Under the pieces are notes generated by a model. The model made no database searches and was not told where the DNA came from. It saw only the letters and a program-made list of their open reading frames with translations. 64,000 nucleotides of DNA, from NCBI GenBank assembly GCA_963823245.1, contig CAWGKQ010000008.1:558001-622000 (forward strand), in the 5' to 3' direction. The translations under genes were made by a program, and so were the position numbers. Source of the DNA: JAWVFM01 sp963823245 (GTDB lineage: Bacteria > Actinomycetota > Thermoleophilia > Solirubrobacterales > 70-9). This document shows positions 51,115 through 59,476 of this stretch, one piece after another. The first letter of the stretch is position 1. Each line of letters starts with the position of its first letter.

Positions 51115-52545
51115 TCAGCCCGGCGCCAGGAAGGGCCGCAGCAGCCCTGTGCGCCGGGCTGGCTTTCCGGTCGCGTCCTCGCGACGATCGGCCCCTGCGA
51201 GCGTGGCCGTGATCGCCCTGGAGGCGAGAAAGCGGATCGGCTCTGGCTCCCAGGGAGGTGAGGAGTGGTTGACCCACGGCATCGACGCAAGCTCGGAGTC
51301 GTTCCCGAGAACGAGGTCGGCCAGCGTTCTGCCGGAGATGTTCGCAGCGCCGAGACCGTGACCGGTATAGCCGCCGGCGCAGCCGATGCCGCGGGTCCGA
51401 TCGAACGTGACGCTCATGCTCCAGTCGCGAGGGACCGCCAACGGCCCACCCCAGTGGTGGGTGATCTCGGCCGCGCCGGCGGCCGGAAACTCCCGGCGCA
51501 GCGATTCGGCCAGGCGGTCCCGGACCACGGGGTTGCGCTCGTTTCGCTGATCGAACGGAGACGCCAGCCAATACGGGGCGCCGCGACCCCCGATCGCGAT
51601 TCGGTTGTCGGTCGTGCGCTGCGCGTAGAAGAAGAGATGCCGGCTATCGCGGACGAGCAGGCCCTCGCGCCATGAAAGCGCGTCCCATGCATCGGGCCCG
51701 AGCGGGGCGGTGGCGATCATCAGTGAGTAGATCGGCAGGTAGCGCCGCCTCTGCCCACGCAGCTGGGTGGAATACGACTCGGTGGCCCGGAGCACCACCT
51801 CGGCTCGGACGGTCCCAGAGTCGCACTCGATCCGACCGGGCTCCAGGGATCGGGCGTTGGTTCGTTCGTAGATCGTCACGCCATGGCGCTCACAGGCGTC
51901 GGCGAGCCCGCGAACCAGCCTTGCGGGATCGATCCGCGCCGCGTGGGGCTGGTACCAGCCGCCCAGGAGCCCCTCGGCGCGAATCAGGTCCCGGGCCTCC
52001 GTGGCCGACAGCAGGTGCCCGTCCGGCTCGAGCGTGGCCCCATCCGCGGAGGCGCTGAGGCGTTGCCACTGCGGCGGGGAAGTCGCGATCGCCAGCGCGC
52101 CCGCCTTGAGAAATCCGCACGCAATGCCCTCGTCGTTCGCGACCCGCCCGATCTCATCCACGGCCTGGTTGCTCGTTCGCACCGCGAGGCGAACGACGTT
52201 GGAGTCGGCGGCCAGCCCGTAGGCGGCCGGGCTTCCGGCGATGCCTCCGGAAACCCAGCCGCCGTTGCGTCCAGATGGACCGAAGCCGGCGATCTCGCGT
52301 TCCACGACGACGATCCGCAGGTCCGGCTGTGCGCGCCTCAGGTAGTAGGCGGTCCACAGCCCCGTGAACCCGGCGCCGACGATCGCAACGTCGCAGTCGA
52401 CATCGCCCGCCAACCGTCCGCGGGGAGCCAGCGAGCCCGGTAGCTGGTCCAGCCAGAGGCTCCGCGCACCGTAATGCGACGCCGTGGAAATCGATGGCGG
52501 CCGTGCCTGAGTCCGGCGACGGCCCAAGAAGCGGCGGCGGGACAT
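51115..52545 (-). CDS. DAO-type FAD-dependent oxidoreductase
   Basis: 476-aa flavoprotein of the glycine/D-amino-acid oxidase family. FAD Rossmann motif DVAIVGAGFTGLWTAYYLRR (residues ~52), GFGPSGRNGGWVSGGIAGSP (flavin contact), IAIGGRGAPYW and GYTGHGLGAANISGRTLADL (C-terminal FAD motif). The N-terminus SRRRFLGRRR looks like a twin-arginine motif but no hydrophobic region follows, so export is unlikely. Divergent from a class III aminotransferase (63 bp), suggesting a shared amine or gamma-glutamyl-amine pathway. Confidence 0.92.
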   Translation of the reverse strand: MSRRRFLGRRRTQARPPSISTASHYGARSLWLDQLPGSLAPRGRLAGDVDCDVAIVGAGFTGLWTAYYLRRAQPDLRIVVVEREIAGFGPSGRNGGWVSGGIAGSPAAYGLAADSNVVRLAVRTSNQAVDEIGRVANDEGIACGFLKAGALAIATSPPQWQRLSASADGATLEPDGHLLSATEARDLIRAEGLLGGWYQPHAARIDPARLVRGLADACERHGVTIYERTNARSLEPGRIECDSGTVRAEVVLRATESYSTQLRGQRRRYLPIYSLMIATAPLGPDAWDALSWREGLLVRDSRHLFFYAQRTTDNRIAIGGRGAPYWLASPFDQRNERNPVVRDRLAESLRREFPAAGAAEITHHWGGPLAVPRDWSMSVTFDRTRGIGCAGGYTGHGLGAANISGRTLADLVLGNDSELASMPWVNHSSPPWEPEPIRFLASRAITATLAGADRREDATGKPARRTGLLRPFLAPG

Positions 52546-52608
52546 TCCCTGAGGCTACGCCGCGCAGTGATCCCCTTGCAGGTGTCGCGAAATAGGGTGC
52601 GCAGCACG

Positions 52609-53964
52609 ATGAGCAAGTTCGACCGTCAGCGCCTAGCCGAGCTCCTTCGACGCGAGGAGGAACGATTCCTGGCGACGCACCGGCGTTCGGCCGAGCTTCA
52701 CGAGCAGGCGCAGCGATCGCTTCTGGCAGGCGTGCCGATGCCGTGGATGACCGAGTGGGCGAGCCCGCATCCGGTGTTCGCCGCCGAGGCCTCCGGCGCA
52801 CGGTTCACGGACGTGGACGGCAACGTGTACGCGGACTTCTGTCTCGGGGACACGGGCGCGATGACCGGCCACGCCCCGGCGCCGACGACGGAGGCGATCG
52901 TGGCGCAGGCGCGGCGCGGAATCACGCTGATGCTGCCGACCGAGGACTCCGCCTGGGTGGGAGCCGAGCTCGGGCGACGATTCGGCCTGCCGCTCTGGCA
53001 GTTCGCCCTCACCGCCACCGACGCCAACCGGTTCACGATCCGGCTTGCCCGGGCGATCACCGGACGTCCCAAGGTCCTCGTCTACTCCTGGTGCTACCAC
53101 GGCACCGTCGACGAGAGCTTCGCTGTCCAGGTCGAGGGCGAGACCCGGGCTCGGCCCGACAACCTCGGTCCACCGGTGGATCCCGCGGTGACCACGACGG
53201 CCGTCGAGTGGAACGACGTGGCAGCACTCGAGGCGGCGCTCGCGACCGGCACGATCGCGTGCGTGCTCGCCGAGCCGGCGATGACCAACATCGGCATCGT
53301 CTTGCCCGAGACCGGTTACCACGACGCCCTGCGCGAGCTGACCCGCGAGCACGACACTCTGCTCGTCATCGACGAGACGCACACGATCTGCGCCGGGCCC
53401 GGCGGCTACACCGCGGCCCACGGTCTCGAGCCCGACTTCGTGACGGTGGGCAAGCCGCTCGCCGCGGGGGTGCCGGCCGCCGCCTACGGGATGAGCGCCG
53501 AGGTGGGCGAGCGGGTCGTTCGGCACCAGGGGATGCTCGAGGCTTCGGATGTCGGCGGGATCGGCGGCACCCTCGCCGGCAACGCCCTGTCGCTCGCCGC
53601 GATGCGCGCGACGCTCGAGAACGTGCTCACCGGTGAGGCGTTCGAGGGCATGATCGCGCTGGGCGAGCGGTTCGAGGCAGGGGTGAACGAGGTGCTGGCC
53701 TCGCATGCCGTTGGCTGGCACGTCACCCGCCTCGGTTGCCGCGTCGAGTATGCCTTCGCGCCAGAGCCGCCCCGGAACGGAGGCGAGGCGGCTGCCCACG
53801 CGGACCCGGCGCTCGACCGCTTCCTGCACCTCCACGCGCTCAACCGCGGGATCCTCATGACGCCGTTCCACAACATGGCGCTGATGTGCCCGGCGACGAC
53901 CGCGGCCGACGTCGACCAGCACACGACCGTGTTTGCGGAGGCCGTGGAGGACCTGTTCGCGTGA
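52609..53964 (+). CDS. Class III PLP aminotransferase (GSAM-like)
   Basis: 451-aa PLP enzyme of the ornithine/GABA/glutamate-1-semialdehyde aminomutase family. VDGNVYADFCLGDTGAMTGH, FALTATDANRFTIRLARAIT, LLVIDETHTICAGPGGYTAA (Asp contact to PLP) and DFVTVGKPLAAGVPAAAYGM (Schiff-base Lys). Start ATG 52609. Partner of the divergent DAO oxidase; both could act on the same amino compound. It differs from HemL by context, and HemL itself is normally elsewhere. Confidence 0.92.
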   Translation: MSKFDRQRLAELLRREEERFLATHRRSAELHEQAQRSLLAGVPMPWMTEWASPHPVFAAEASGARFTDVDGNVYADFCLGDTGAMTGHAPAPTTEAIVAQARRGITLMLPTEDSAWVGAELGRRFGLPLWQFALTATDANRFTIRLARAITGRPKVLVYSWCYHGTVDESFAVQVEGETRARPDNLGPPVDPAVTTTAVEWNDVAALEAALATGTIACVLAEPAMTNIGIVLPETGYHDALRELTREHDTLLVIDETHTICAGPGGYTAAHGLEPDFVTVGKPLAAGVPAAAYGMSAEVGERVVRHQGMLEASDVGGIGGTLAGNALSLAAMRATLENVLTGEAFEGMIALGERFEAGVNEVLASHAVGWHVTRLGCRVEYAFAPEPPRNGGEAAAHADPALDRFLHLHALNRGILMTPFHNMALMCPATTAADVDQHTTVFAEAVEDLFA

Positions 53965-53979
53965 GCGGAAGCTTGTCGA

Positions 53980-54591
53980 TCACGCGAGAACGGCGAGGTC
54001 GATGCCGGCCGCGACGCTCGCGAAGCCGATCAGGATTCGTTCGGCCTCGGCGCTGTCGATCGCCGGGTGGGCGATCACGACCTGAAGGCCGAGGCCGTCC
54101 TCGAGGGCGACCAGCCCCTGGGCGATCCTCCGCGCCGGTTCGGCGAGGCGGAAGTCGCCCCGCGTCGCGCCCGCGTGGAGAACCGACTCGTAGAGCGAGA
54201 CCTGGCGGTCGAAGTAAGACGAGGTGAGAACGCCGAAGGCGGCGCTCGAGCCGGTGAAGGCGTCGAGCTCGTAGAGAAGGCGGCTCTCCTCGTCACCGGG
54301 CCCGGTGGGCACGCCGAGGTGGATCGCGAGGCGTAGCTGAACCGGGGGCTCGCTCAGCTCCCCCACTGCGGCGGCGCGACGCTCTGCGTAGCGATGCATG
54401 GCGTCGCGAGATACCTCGAGGAGGAGGTCGTCGAGGTTGGGGTAGTAGTAGAGAACCAGGCTCGGGGCAAGACCGGCCCGCTCGGCGATGTCCTTGACGC
54501 GGACGCCGACCGCCCCTCGCTCCAGCAAACACCTGCCTCGCGGCTCGTCTTCGAACTCAAGGACGGCAAGGTCGTCGATGGTCGGGAGCAC
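53980..54591 (-). CDS. TetR-family regulator with replaced N-terminus
   Basis: 203-codon frame. From LLERGAVGVRVKDIAERAGL and APSLVLYYYPNLDDLLLEVS onward it is a normal TetR protein with a ligand domain to the stop. Residues 1-20 (LPTIDDLAVLEFEDEPRGRC) are the antisense of a SnoaL-like 3' end on the other strand, and helix 1 of the HTH (usually RILDAA..LF) is missing. So DNA binding is probably lost although the frame is open. It follows the aminotransferase convergently (15 bp). Confidence 0.7.
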   Translation of the reverse strand: MLPTIDDLAVLEFEDEPRGRCLLERGAVGVRVKDIAERAGLAPSLVLYYYPNLDDLLLEVSRDAMHRYAERRAAAVGELSEPPVQLRLAIHLGVPTGPGDEESRLLYELDAFTGSSAAFGVLTSSYFDRQVSLYESVLHAGATRGDFRLAEPARRIAQGLVALEDGLGLQVVIAHPAIDSAEAERILIGFASVAAGIDLAVLA

Positions 54592-54630
54592 TTCAACGAC
54601 CTCTACGCCTGGGACGAGTTCTGGTCGTAA
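54533..54630 (+). pseudogene. 3' remnant of a SnoaL/NTF2-like gene
   Basis: The last ~30 codons of a SnoaL-like protein: ASRLVFELKDGKVVDGREHF and NDLYAWDEFWS, stop TAA at 54628-54630. The 5' part is absent; at about 54530 the sequence switches to the truncated TetR gene on the minus strand. The stop codon is embedded in a terminator-like hairpin. Confidence 0.7.
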
Positions 54631-54645
54631 TCCCTGACGGGATTA
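54628..54645 (+). terminator. Hairpin at the stop of the SnoaL remnant
   Basis: TAATCCC-TGAC-GGGATTA: perfect 7-bp stem with a tetraloop, beginning with the TAA stop codon. It is followed by GGGTT without a T-run. Presumably the terminator of the original gene. Confidence 0.5.
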
Positions 54646-54717
54646 GGGTTCGCTCAGCGTCCGCTGTTTGAGCAAGGCAGGTAGATCAGACTCCTGTCAC
54701 GCGTGGAGGGAGGCGTC

Positions 54718-54768
54718 CAACAAAGTAAACGAAACGGGCCGGGCGACGCCTGTGCGCCACCCGGCCCG
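54718..54768 (-). terminator. Rho-independent terminator of the secreted-protein gene
   Basis: On the minus strand CGGGCCGGG and CCCGGCCCG form a perfect 9-bp stem with a 16-base loop (54768-54735), followed by the T-rich tail TTTCGTTTACTTTG. It sits 26 bases past the stop of the gene at 54794-55144 and is the clearest intrinsic terminator in the window. Confidence 0.85.
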
Positions 54769-54793
54769 CGTTGGGTGCTGATGTGAGCTCGAG

Positions 54794-55144
54794 CTAGGCC
54801 TGGATCGTCTTCGAGACGAGCGGCAGGCACCCGCCCTTGGCGTTGACCGTGGCGTAGAACTTGCCGCGGACCTGGCCGGAGTTGCCGGTGTCCCAGCTTC
54901 CGTCGGTCTCGGTCCTATCGGAGTAGAGGACCTTGCCGCTCGCCTTGTGGACGGTGACCGTGCGGTTGGACAGGCAGCTGGCCTTGCTCGACTTGATCTT
55001 CCCCTCGAAGCCGTCGCCCGTGTAGTGGATCGTCAGCTTGTCGTGGGAGGGGCTCGCCGAGGCAACGCTCGTCGTGGCCGCGCCGGCGACCGCGAGGGCC
55101 GCGACGAGGGCGGTGAGGGCTCGGCGGGTCTTGGTGATGGTCAT
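54794..55144 (-). CDS. Small secreted protein of unknown function
   Basis: 116-aa exported protein. Signal peptide TRRALTALVAALAVAGAATT with cleavage near SVASA; mature part of about 85 residues (KLTIHYTGDGFEGKIKSSKA, CLSNRTVTVHKASGKVLYSD, QVRGKFYATVNAKGGCLPLV) with two Cys that could form a disulfide and a beta-sandwich-like pattern. AAGGAG precedes the ATG at 55144. Similar secreted domains with this C..R.V.V.K pattern occur in Thermoleophilia, but I know no function. Confidence 0.85.
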   Translation of the reverse strand: MTITKTRRALTALVAALAVAGAATTSVASASPSHDKLTIHYTGDGFEGKIKSSKASCLSNRTVTVHKASGKVLYSDRTETDGSWDTGNSGQVRGKFYATVNAKGGCLPLVSKTIQA

Positions 55145-55346
55145 TGTCTTCTCCTTGGTAGGTGGTTTCGAACTGCACGGGCATCCTCGCCCGGCAAGGC
55201 CGCCCCTACCAGGGGCCCTAGGTGTGGACCTCGCCACACCCTGCGGAGGGGATCAGGCCAGGGCGCGCTCGGGCTCGGAGTCCAGGCCGGGGCCATCGAC
55301 CTGTGACTGAATCATCAGAATTCATTCGGGGCCTGGATCCGACTGA

Positions 55347-55365
55347 CCGCGATATATAGTCGCGG
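55347..55365. promoter_or_regulatory. Inverted repeat around a TATATAG box upstream of the BNR protein
   Basis: CCGCGA-TATATAG-TCGCGG is a perfect 6-bp inverted repeat whose spacer resembles a -10 box. It ends three bases before the GTG start, overlapping the GGGAGG ribosome site. It could be an operator at the promoter or an initiation-blocking RNA hairpin. Confidence 0.5.
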
Positions 55366-55368
55366 GAG

Positions 55369-56862
55369 GTGGGGATTCATCCGAGCAAGCGCGTCGGACT
55401 GTGCCTGGCGCTTTCAGTAGCGCTCGGCGGCGTGGCCGCTTCGCCGGCTCCGGCGGCTTCAGTGAAGGTGCGGACCCAACGCATCTCCCGCTCGAGCCCC
55501 TTCTCGCCATCCTCGACCTGCGCGCTCGACAACCCCGGGTTCTCACGCGGGTACGCGCAGGAGACCTCGGTGGCGGTCGACCCGGCGAACCCGAAGAGGA
55601 TCATGGTCGCCTGGATCCAGGACGGCCGGGCAACGGACATCGTGATGGCATCCCGCGACGGCGGGAAGACCTTCTCGCGGATCCTCGTCCCCGGGCTCTC
55701 GGCCTGCACCGGGGGTCCGTTCCAGGTCGCCAGCGACCCCGGCGTCGACTTCTCCGCCGACGGGCGCCAGGCATGGTTCAGCGCCATCGTGGTCAACGGC
55801 GTCACGGCGCAGGGCGATTCCGCCCCCGCGCCGGCGCCATTGGACGGGGGCGATCCGCCGCCTGGGACGGGCGCAAGCACGGCCATGTACGCCTTCCGGT
55901 CCTTCGACGGCGGCTTCTCGTGGACGCCGCCGTACACGGTCCAGCCCGACACGGATCAGTTCTGGGACCTGCCGCGACTGACGGCCGATCCGCGCAAGCC
56001 GAACACGGCCTACTACGTCTACGACCTGCGCGAGCCGCCCGATCTCCTTCATGGCTACAGCCTCTTCGCCAAGACGACCGACAACGGGCGAACATGGTCG
56101 GCGCCGACGACGCTTTACGACCCCCACACCACGAACAGCTGGCCTGGCATCAGCAAGGTCCTCGTCAACAACGACGGCTCGCTGCTCGACGTGATGGCGG
56201 TCATCACCTCCAACTTCTCGGACCCGGCCGCGGACCAAACCACACAGGAGCTCGCGGTCCGCTCGACCAATGGGGGCAAGACATGGGGCAAGCCGATCAC
56301 GATCGGCTGGTCGTCCGGGCGAGGGGTCACCGACGACCTGACCCATCCCACGCACGGCCTGAACACTTTCGACACGTACCCGTCGCAGACAGTCGCGCCG
56401 AACGGAGACGTTTACGTCGCCTGGCTGCAGCCGGGCTCCACGAACCAGGCGTCGCGGATCGCGGTCGCACGGTCCACCGACTCCGGGCGCACCTGGACAA
56501 CGAGGCACATCAAGGTCCAAGGCCAGGCGGCGATGCCGACCATCGAGGTCGCTGGCGACGGGACGGTGGGCGTCGTGTACTACATCGCCGCCCCGAAGAG
56601 CGTCGACGGCGACTGGCCGGCGCGGGTGGTCGTCTCCACCTCGACGAACCACGGACGGGACTGGAAGCGCACCAAGCTCGCCGGGCCATTCAACTTGCTC
56701 ACGACCGGCAGCGACGCGCGGGCGTGCTGCTTCCTCGGCGACTTCGAGGGCATCGGCCGCCTGCCTCACGGCATGGTCGCCGGGTACTCGATGGGAAGGC
56801 CGCAGGCGGTGAACCAGGTCGACGACTACTTCAGCCGGATCACCACGCCGAGAGGGAAGTAG
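55369..56862 (+). CDS. Secreted BNR-repeat (sialidase-like propeller) protein
   Basis: 497-aa exported beta-propeller. Signal peptide (VGLCLALSVALGGVAASPAP), then repeated Asp-box motifs: SRDGGKTF, SFDGGFSW, TTDNGRTW, STNGGKTW, STDSGRTW, STNHGRDW (BNR/Asp boxes S-x-D-x-G-x-T-W). This is the sialidase/glycosyl-hydrolase-like fold; the Arg triad of true sialidases is not evident, so binding or glycosidase activity on another sugar is possible. GTG at 55369 lies inside GGGAGG, an unusually tight start; ATT at 55375 is a conceivable alternative. Confidence 0.88.
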   Translation: MGIHPSKRVGLCLALSVALGGVAASPAPAASVKVRTQRISRSSPFSPSSTCALDNPGFSRGYAQETSVAVDPANPKRIMVAWIQDGRATDIVMASRDGGKTFSRILVPGLSACTGGPFQVASDPGVDFSADGRQAWFSAIVVNGVTAQGDSAPAPAPLDGGDPPPGTGASTAMYAFRSFDGGFSWTPPYTVQPDTDQFWDLPRLTADPRKPNTAYYVYDLREPPDLLHGYSLFAKTTDNGRTWSAPTTLYDPHTTNSWPGISKVLVNNDGSLLDVMAVITSNFSDPAADQTTQELAVRSTNGGKTWGKPITIGWSSGRGVTDDLTHPTHGLNTFDTYPSQTVAPNGDVYVAWLQPGSTNQASRIAVARSTDSGRTWTTRHIKVQGQAAMPTIEVAGDGTVGVVYYIAAPKSVDGDWPARVVVSTSTNHGRDWKRTKLAGPFNLLTTGSDARACCFLGDFEGIGRLPHGMVAGYSMGRPQAVNQVDDYFSRITTPRGK

Positions 56863-57084
56863 CCCCTCAGACGGCCACGATGTCAGAGCGGAATCGCGGC
56901 CGTGAGGACCTCGTCACGGTCGGCTTCTCGTCCCGGCGCGAGCAATCTTGCGCCACTGCTTCTTCTTTGGCGGCGCTTGCGGGAGACCCGCATCCTTCTC
57001 GCGCGCTTCCACGCTGGCCGCCAGCGGCGCGTGGTGGTGCAATCCGTGTTTCGGCGACCAAGCGGGCTGGTGGAAGGATTGATT

Positions 57085-58284
57085 ATGCCTTCGGGCACTG
57101 CCTCTGAGGTCAGGACCGGGTCACGTCAGATCTTGGGTGCGAACCCCGCGATGCGACGCGCCTGGCTTGCGCATAACACGGGGCACGCTCTCGATGCCGT
57201 TGCGGACACGGCCTTCGCGCCGGAGGAGACACGCGGAAGCATCGAGAATCTCGTGGGCGCAACGCAGGTTCCACTTGGCATCGGCGGGCCGATCCGCGTC
57301 AATGGACAGCATGCCGACGGGCTGTTCTACGTCCCATTCGCAACGACTGAAGGAACGCTCGTTACCACCTACCAGTACGGCATGCGGGCGATCACCGAGG
57401 CGGGTGGGGCGAATACCCACGTTCTGGCTGACGCTCTCGACATCACTCCATGCTTCGTCAGGGCAGGGATGCGTGACGCGCTCGCCCTCGCTGGGTGGCT
57501 GACTGAGCATTTTGCGGAGCTAGAGGCGGCGGCCGCCGAGACCACTGCGCACGGTCGTTTGCTCGAGGTTCGCCCCCGCGTGCTCGGGCGCCGCGTCTTC
57601 GCGCAGTTCGTGTTCAGCACCGGCGACGCAATGGGGCTCAACATGATCAACCTCGCGGTCGACCGCATCTGCCGTTATGTGATCGAGGCGATGCCGTGTG
57701 AGCGCTACTACCTGAGGTGCAATTACTCCAGTGACAAGAAGCCAGCCGCCATCAACTTGTTCCGACCATATGGCAAGGAGGTAGTGGTTGACTTGCTGCT
57801 GCCGGCCAATGTTGTCGAGACGCACCTCGGGGTTTCAACCCGCGGGCTATGCGAGTTCGCTGCGTCGGGTCGACTTGGCACCATGCAGGCTGGGGCGCTG
57901 GGCGCGAACGCGCACTTCGCCAATGGCCTGGCGGCGATCTACATCGCCTGTGGCCAGGACGTGGCGCAGATCGTCAACGCGAGCATCGGCTTCCTGGACT
58001 TCGAGCATGTCGGCGACGGCGACTTGTATGTGGCCGCCAGGCTGCCCAGCCTCGTGTCCGGCACGGTCGGTGGGGGCACCAAGCTGCCCACGCAGCACGA
58101 ATGCCTGGCATTGCTGGAGTGCACCGGCGACGGCACCGCACGCAAGTTCGCCGAGATCGTCGGGGCGACGCTCGTCGCTGGGGAGCTTGCGATCTGCGCC
58201 GCACTCGCCAACGGACGCTTCATCGAAGCTCACCGCCAGAATCGCCTGATCGCCGGGGGGGATCGGGCGGCGGGCCGGATCTGA
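57085..58284 (+). CDS. HMG-CoA reductase (class I-like)
   Basis: 399-aa enzyme that reduces HMG-CoA to mevalonate. ENLVGATQVPLGIGGPIRVN, FATTEGTLVTTYQYGMR, STGDAMGLNMINLAVDRICR (GDAMGxN), CNYSSDKKPAAINLF (catalytic Lys), SGTVGGGTKLPTQHECLA (NADPH loop) and AHRQNR (catalytic His) are all intact. GGAAGGA precedes ATG 57085. No other mevalonate-pathway gene is in the window. It looks lower in GC than its neighbours by eye, suggesting acquisition by transfer. Its role could be isoprenoid or carotenoid supply. Confidence 0.93.
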   Translation: MPSGTASEVRTGSRQILGANPAMRRAWLAHNTGHALDAVADTAFAPEETRGSIENLVGATQVPLGIGGPIRVNGQHADGLFYVPFATTEGTLVTTYQYGMRAITEAGGANTHVLADALDITPCFVRAGMRDALALAGWLTEHFAELEAAAAETTAHGRLLEVRPRVLGRRVFAQFVFSTGDAMGLNMINLAVDRICRYVIEAMPCERYYLRCNYSSDKKPAAINLFRPYGKEVVVDLLLPANVVETHLGVSTRGLCEFAASGRLGTMQAGALGANAHFANGLAAIYIACGQDVAQIVNASIGFLDFEHVGDGDLYVAARLPSLVSGTVGGGTKLPTQHECLALLECTGDGTARKFAEIVGATLVAGELAICAALANGRFIEAHRQNRLIAGGDRAAGRI

Positions 58285-58381
58285 GAGCCAAGCTGTTCTG
58301 TTCCCGCAACCGCTTCGCTGCGCGGCCAGGGAATTTCCCACCGGATTTCTTGACCCGCCAGATTGGGATTACCATGGCCGC

Positions 58382-58837
58382 GTGAGCGACGCGGTTGACG
58401 AGCGTCTTCGCACTCTGTTGCGAGAGGATCCGGTGCCGGAGGTTCGAACCGAGGCAGCGCGGGCGCTCGGCGTGACGGGCAAACCGGTGGAGTCGATCGA
58501 GCCGCTCGTTGAGGCGCTCGACGATGCGAACGCCGGCGTGCGGCGCGCAGCGACGCTCGCCCTTGGGCGAATCCACGATCCGCGTGGCGTTGAAGCGCTA
58601 GTCGTCGCCTTGGCAGAGCGCCCGGAGCTCTGGCGCGAGACATCGGCCGCCCTCGCTCACACGGGCGACCTTGACCTCGTCGACCGCCTGCTGCCCCTGC
58701 TGAACTCGGACTCGAGCCACGTACGCTCGGGCGCCGTCCGCACAATCGCCGCGGTCTCGAGCGCCACGCCGACGGATGAGGGCGAGCCCGTCTTCGAGTA
58801 CAGCGACGAGGAAGGCCACCGCCACCTCTTGTTCTAG
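58382..58837 (+). CDS. HEAT-repeat protein
   Basis: 151-aa protein with about four HEAT/PBS-lyase-like repeats (DPVPEVRTEAARALGVTG, DANAGVRRAATLALGRIHDP, ERPELWRETSAALAHTGDLD, DSSHVRSGAVRTIAAVSS). GTG start at 58382. Its last bases overlap the convergent phosphopantetheinyl-transferase gene by four. Such proteins act as adaptors or as lyases in phycobilisome-like systems; here only a protein-binding role can be proposed. Confidence 0.85.
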   Translation: MSDAVDERLRTLLREDPVPEVRTEAARALGVTGKPVESIEPLVEALDDANAGVRRAATLALGRIHDPRGVEALVVALAERPELWRETSAALAHTGDLDLVDRLLPLLNSDSSHVRSGAVRTIAAVSSATPTDEGEPVFEYSDEEGHRHLLF

Positions 58838-59476
58838 CCTCGGAGCTCGCGCGGGGGGGCGTCCGCGCCGGGCTGGCTAACCATCGCCATCACCCATCCG
58901 AGCTCGTTGCGCCACCACCCGCGCACAACGGGGCCACCGTCCCACTCGACTCGAAGCTGCCGCCACGAATCGGGCGACCCATCGAAGTGGCTCAGCGCGA
59001 CCCGCGCCTGCCGAAAGTCGAGACGCAGGCCCTCACCTCGCGCCTTCGACGCAGCCTCCTTGGCGGTCCACAGAAGGTTTGCCATCAGGTCTCGCGACTC
59101 GTCGTCCAGCCCGCTCAGAAGCTCACGCTCGTCGGGTCGAAGCCATTGGCGGATGAATGCCGGGCTACGAGGCTCGACCACCTCGAGGTCGCACCCCACC
59201 GTCGCTGAGCGGCTGCCGACGGCAACCAGCGCCCGGCCGGCGCGGTGGCTGAGCGAGAGCACAACGGGGATCGGTACGCCCCCGGCGAGGGCCTCGGGTG
59301 CTCCCCCCGGCGTCGGCATGACCTCGACCTCTGAGGCCGGCAGGCCCTGCGACAACGCCAGAGCCGCCTTCGCGGCCCAGCGCCCGAGCCGCCACTCGGC
59401 GTGGCGCTTCGGAGTTCGAAGCGCCGAGAGGATCCGGCGCTCCCGCTCGCTCAGCCACCGATCGTCCGACGGTACG

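Noticed and set aside
57073..57115. Similarity of GCCTTCGGGCAC before/at the HMG-CoA reductase start to the cold-shock leader 2 hairpin
   Set aside because: Twelve bases only, in coding sequence, with no other shared element; probably chance.
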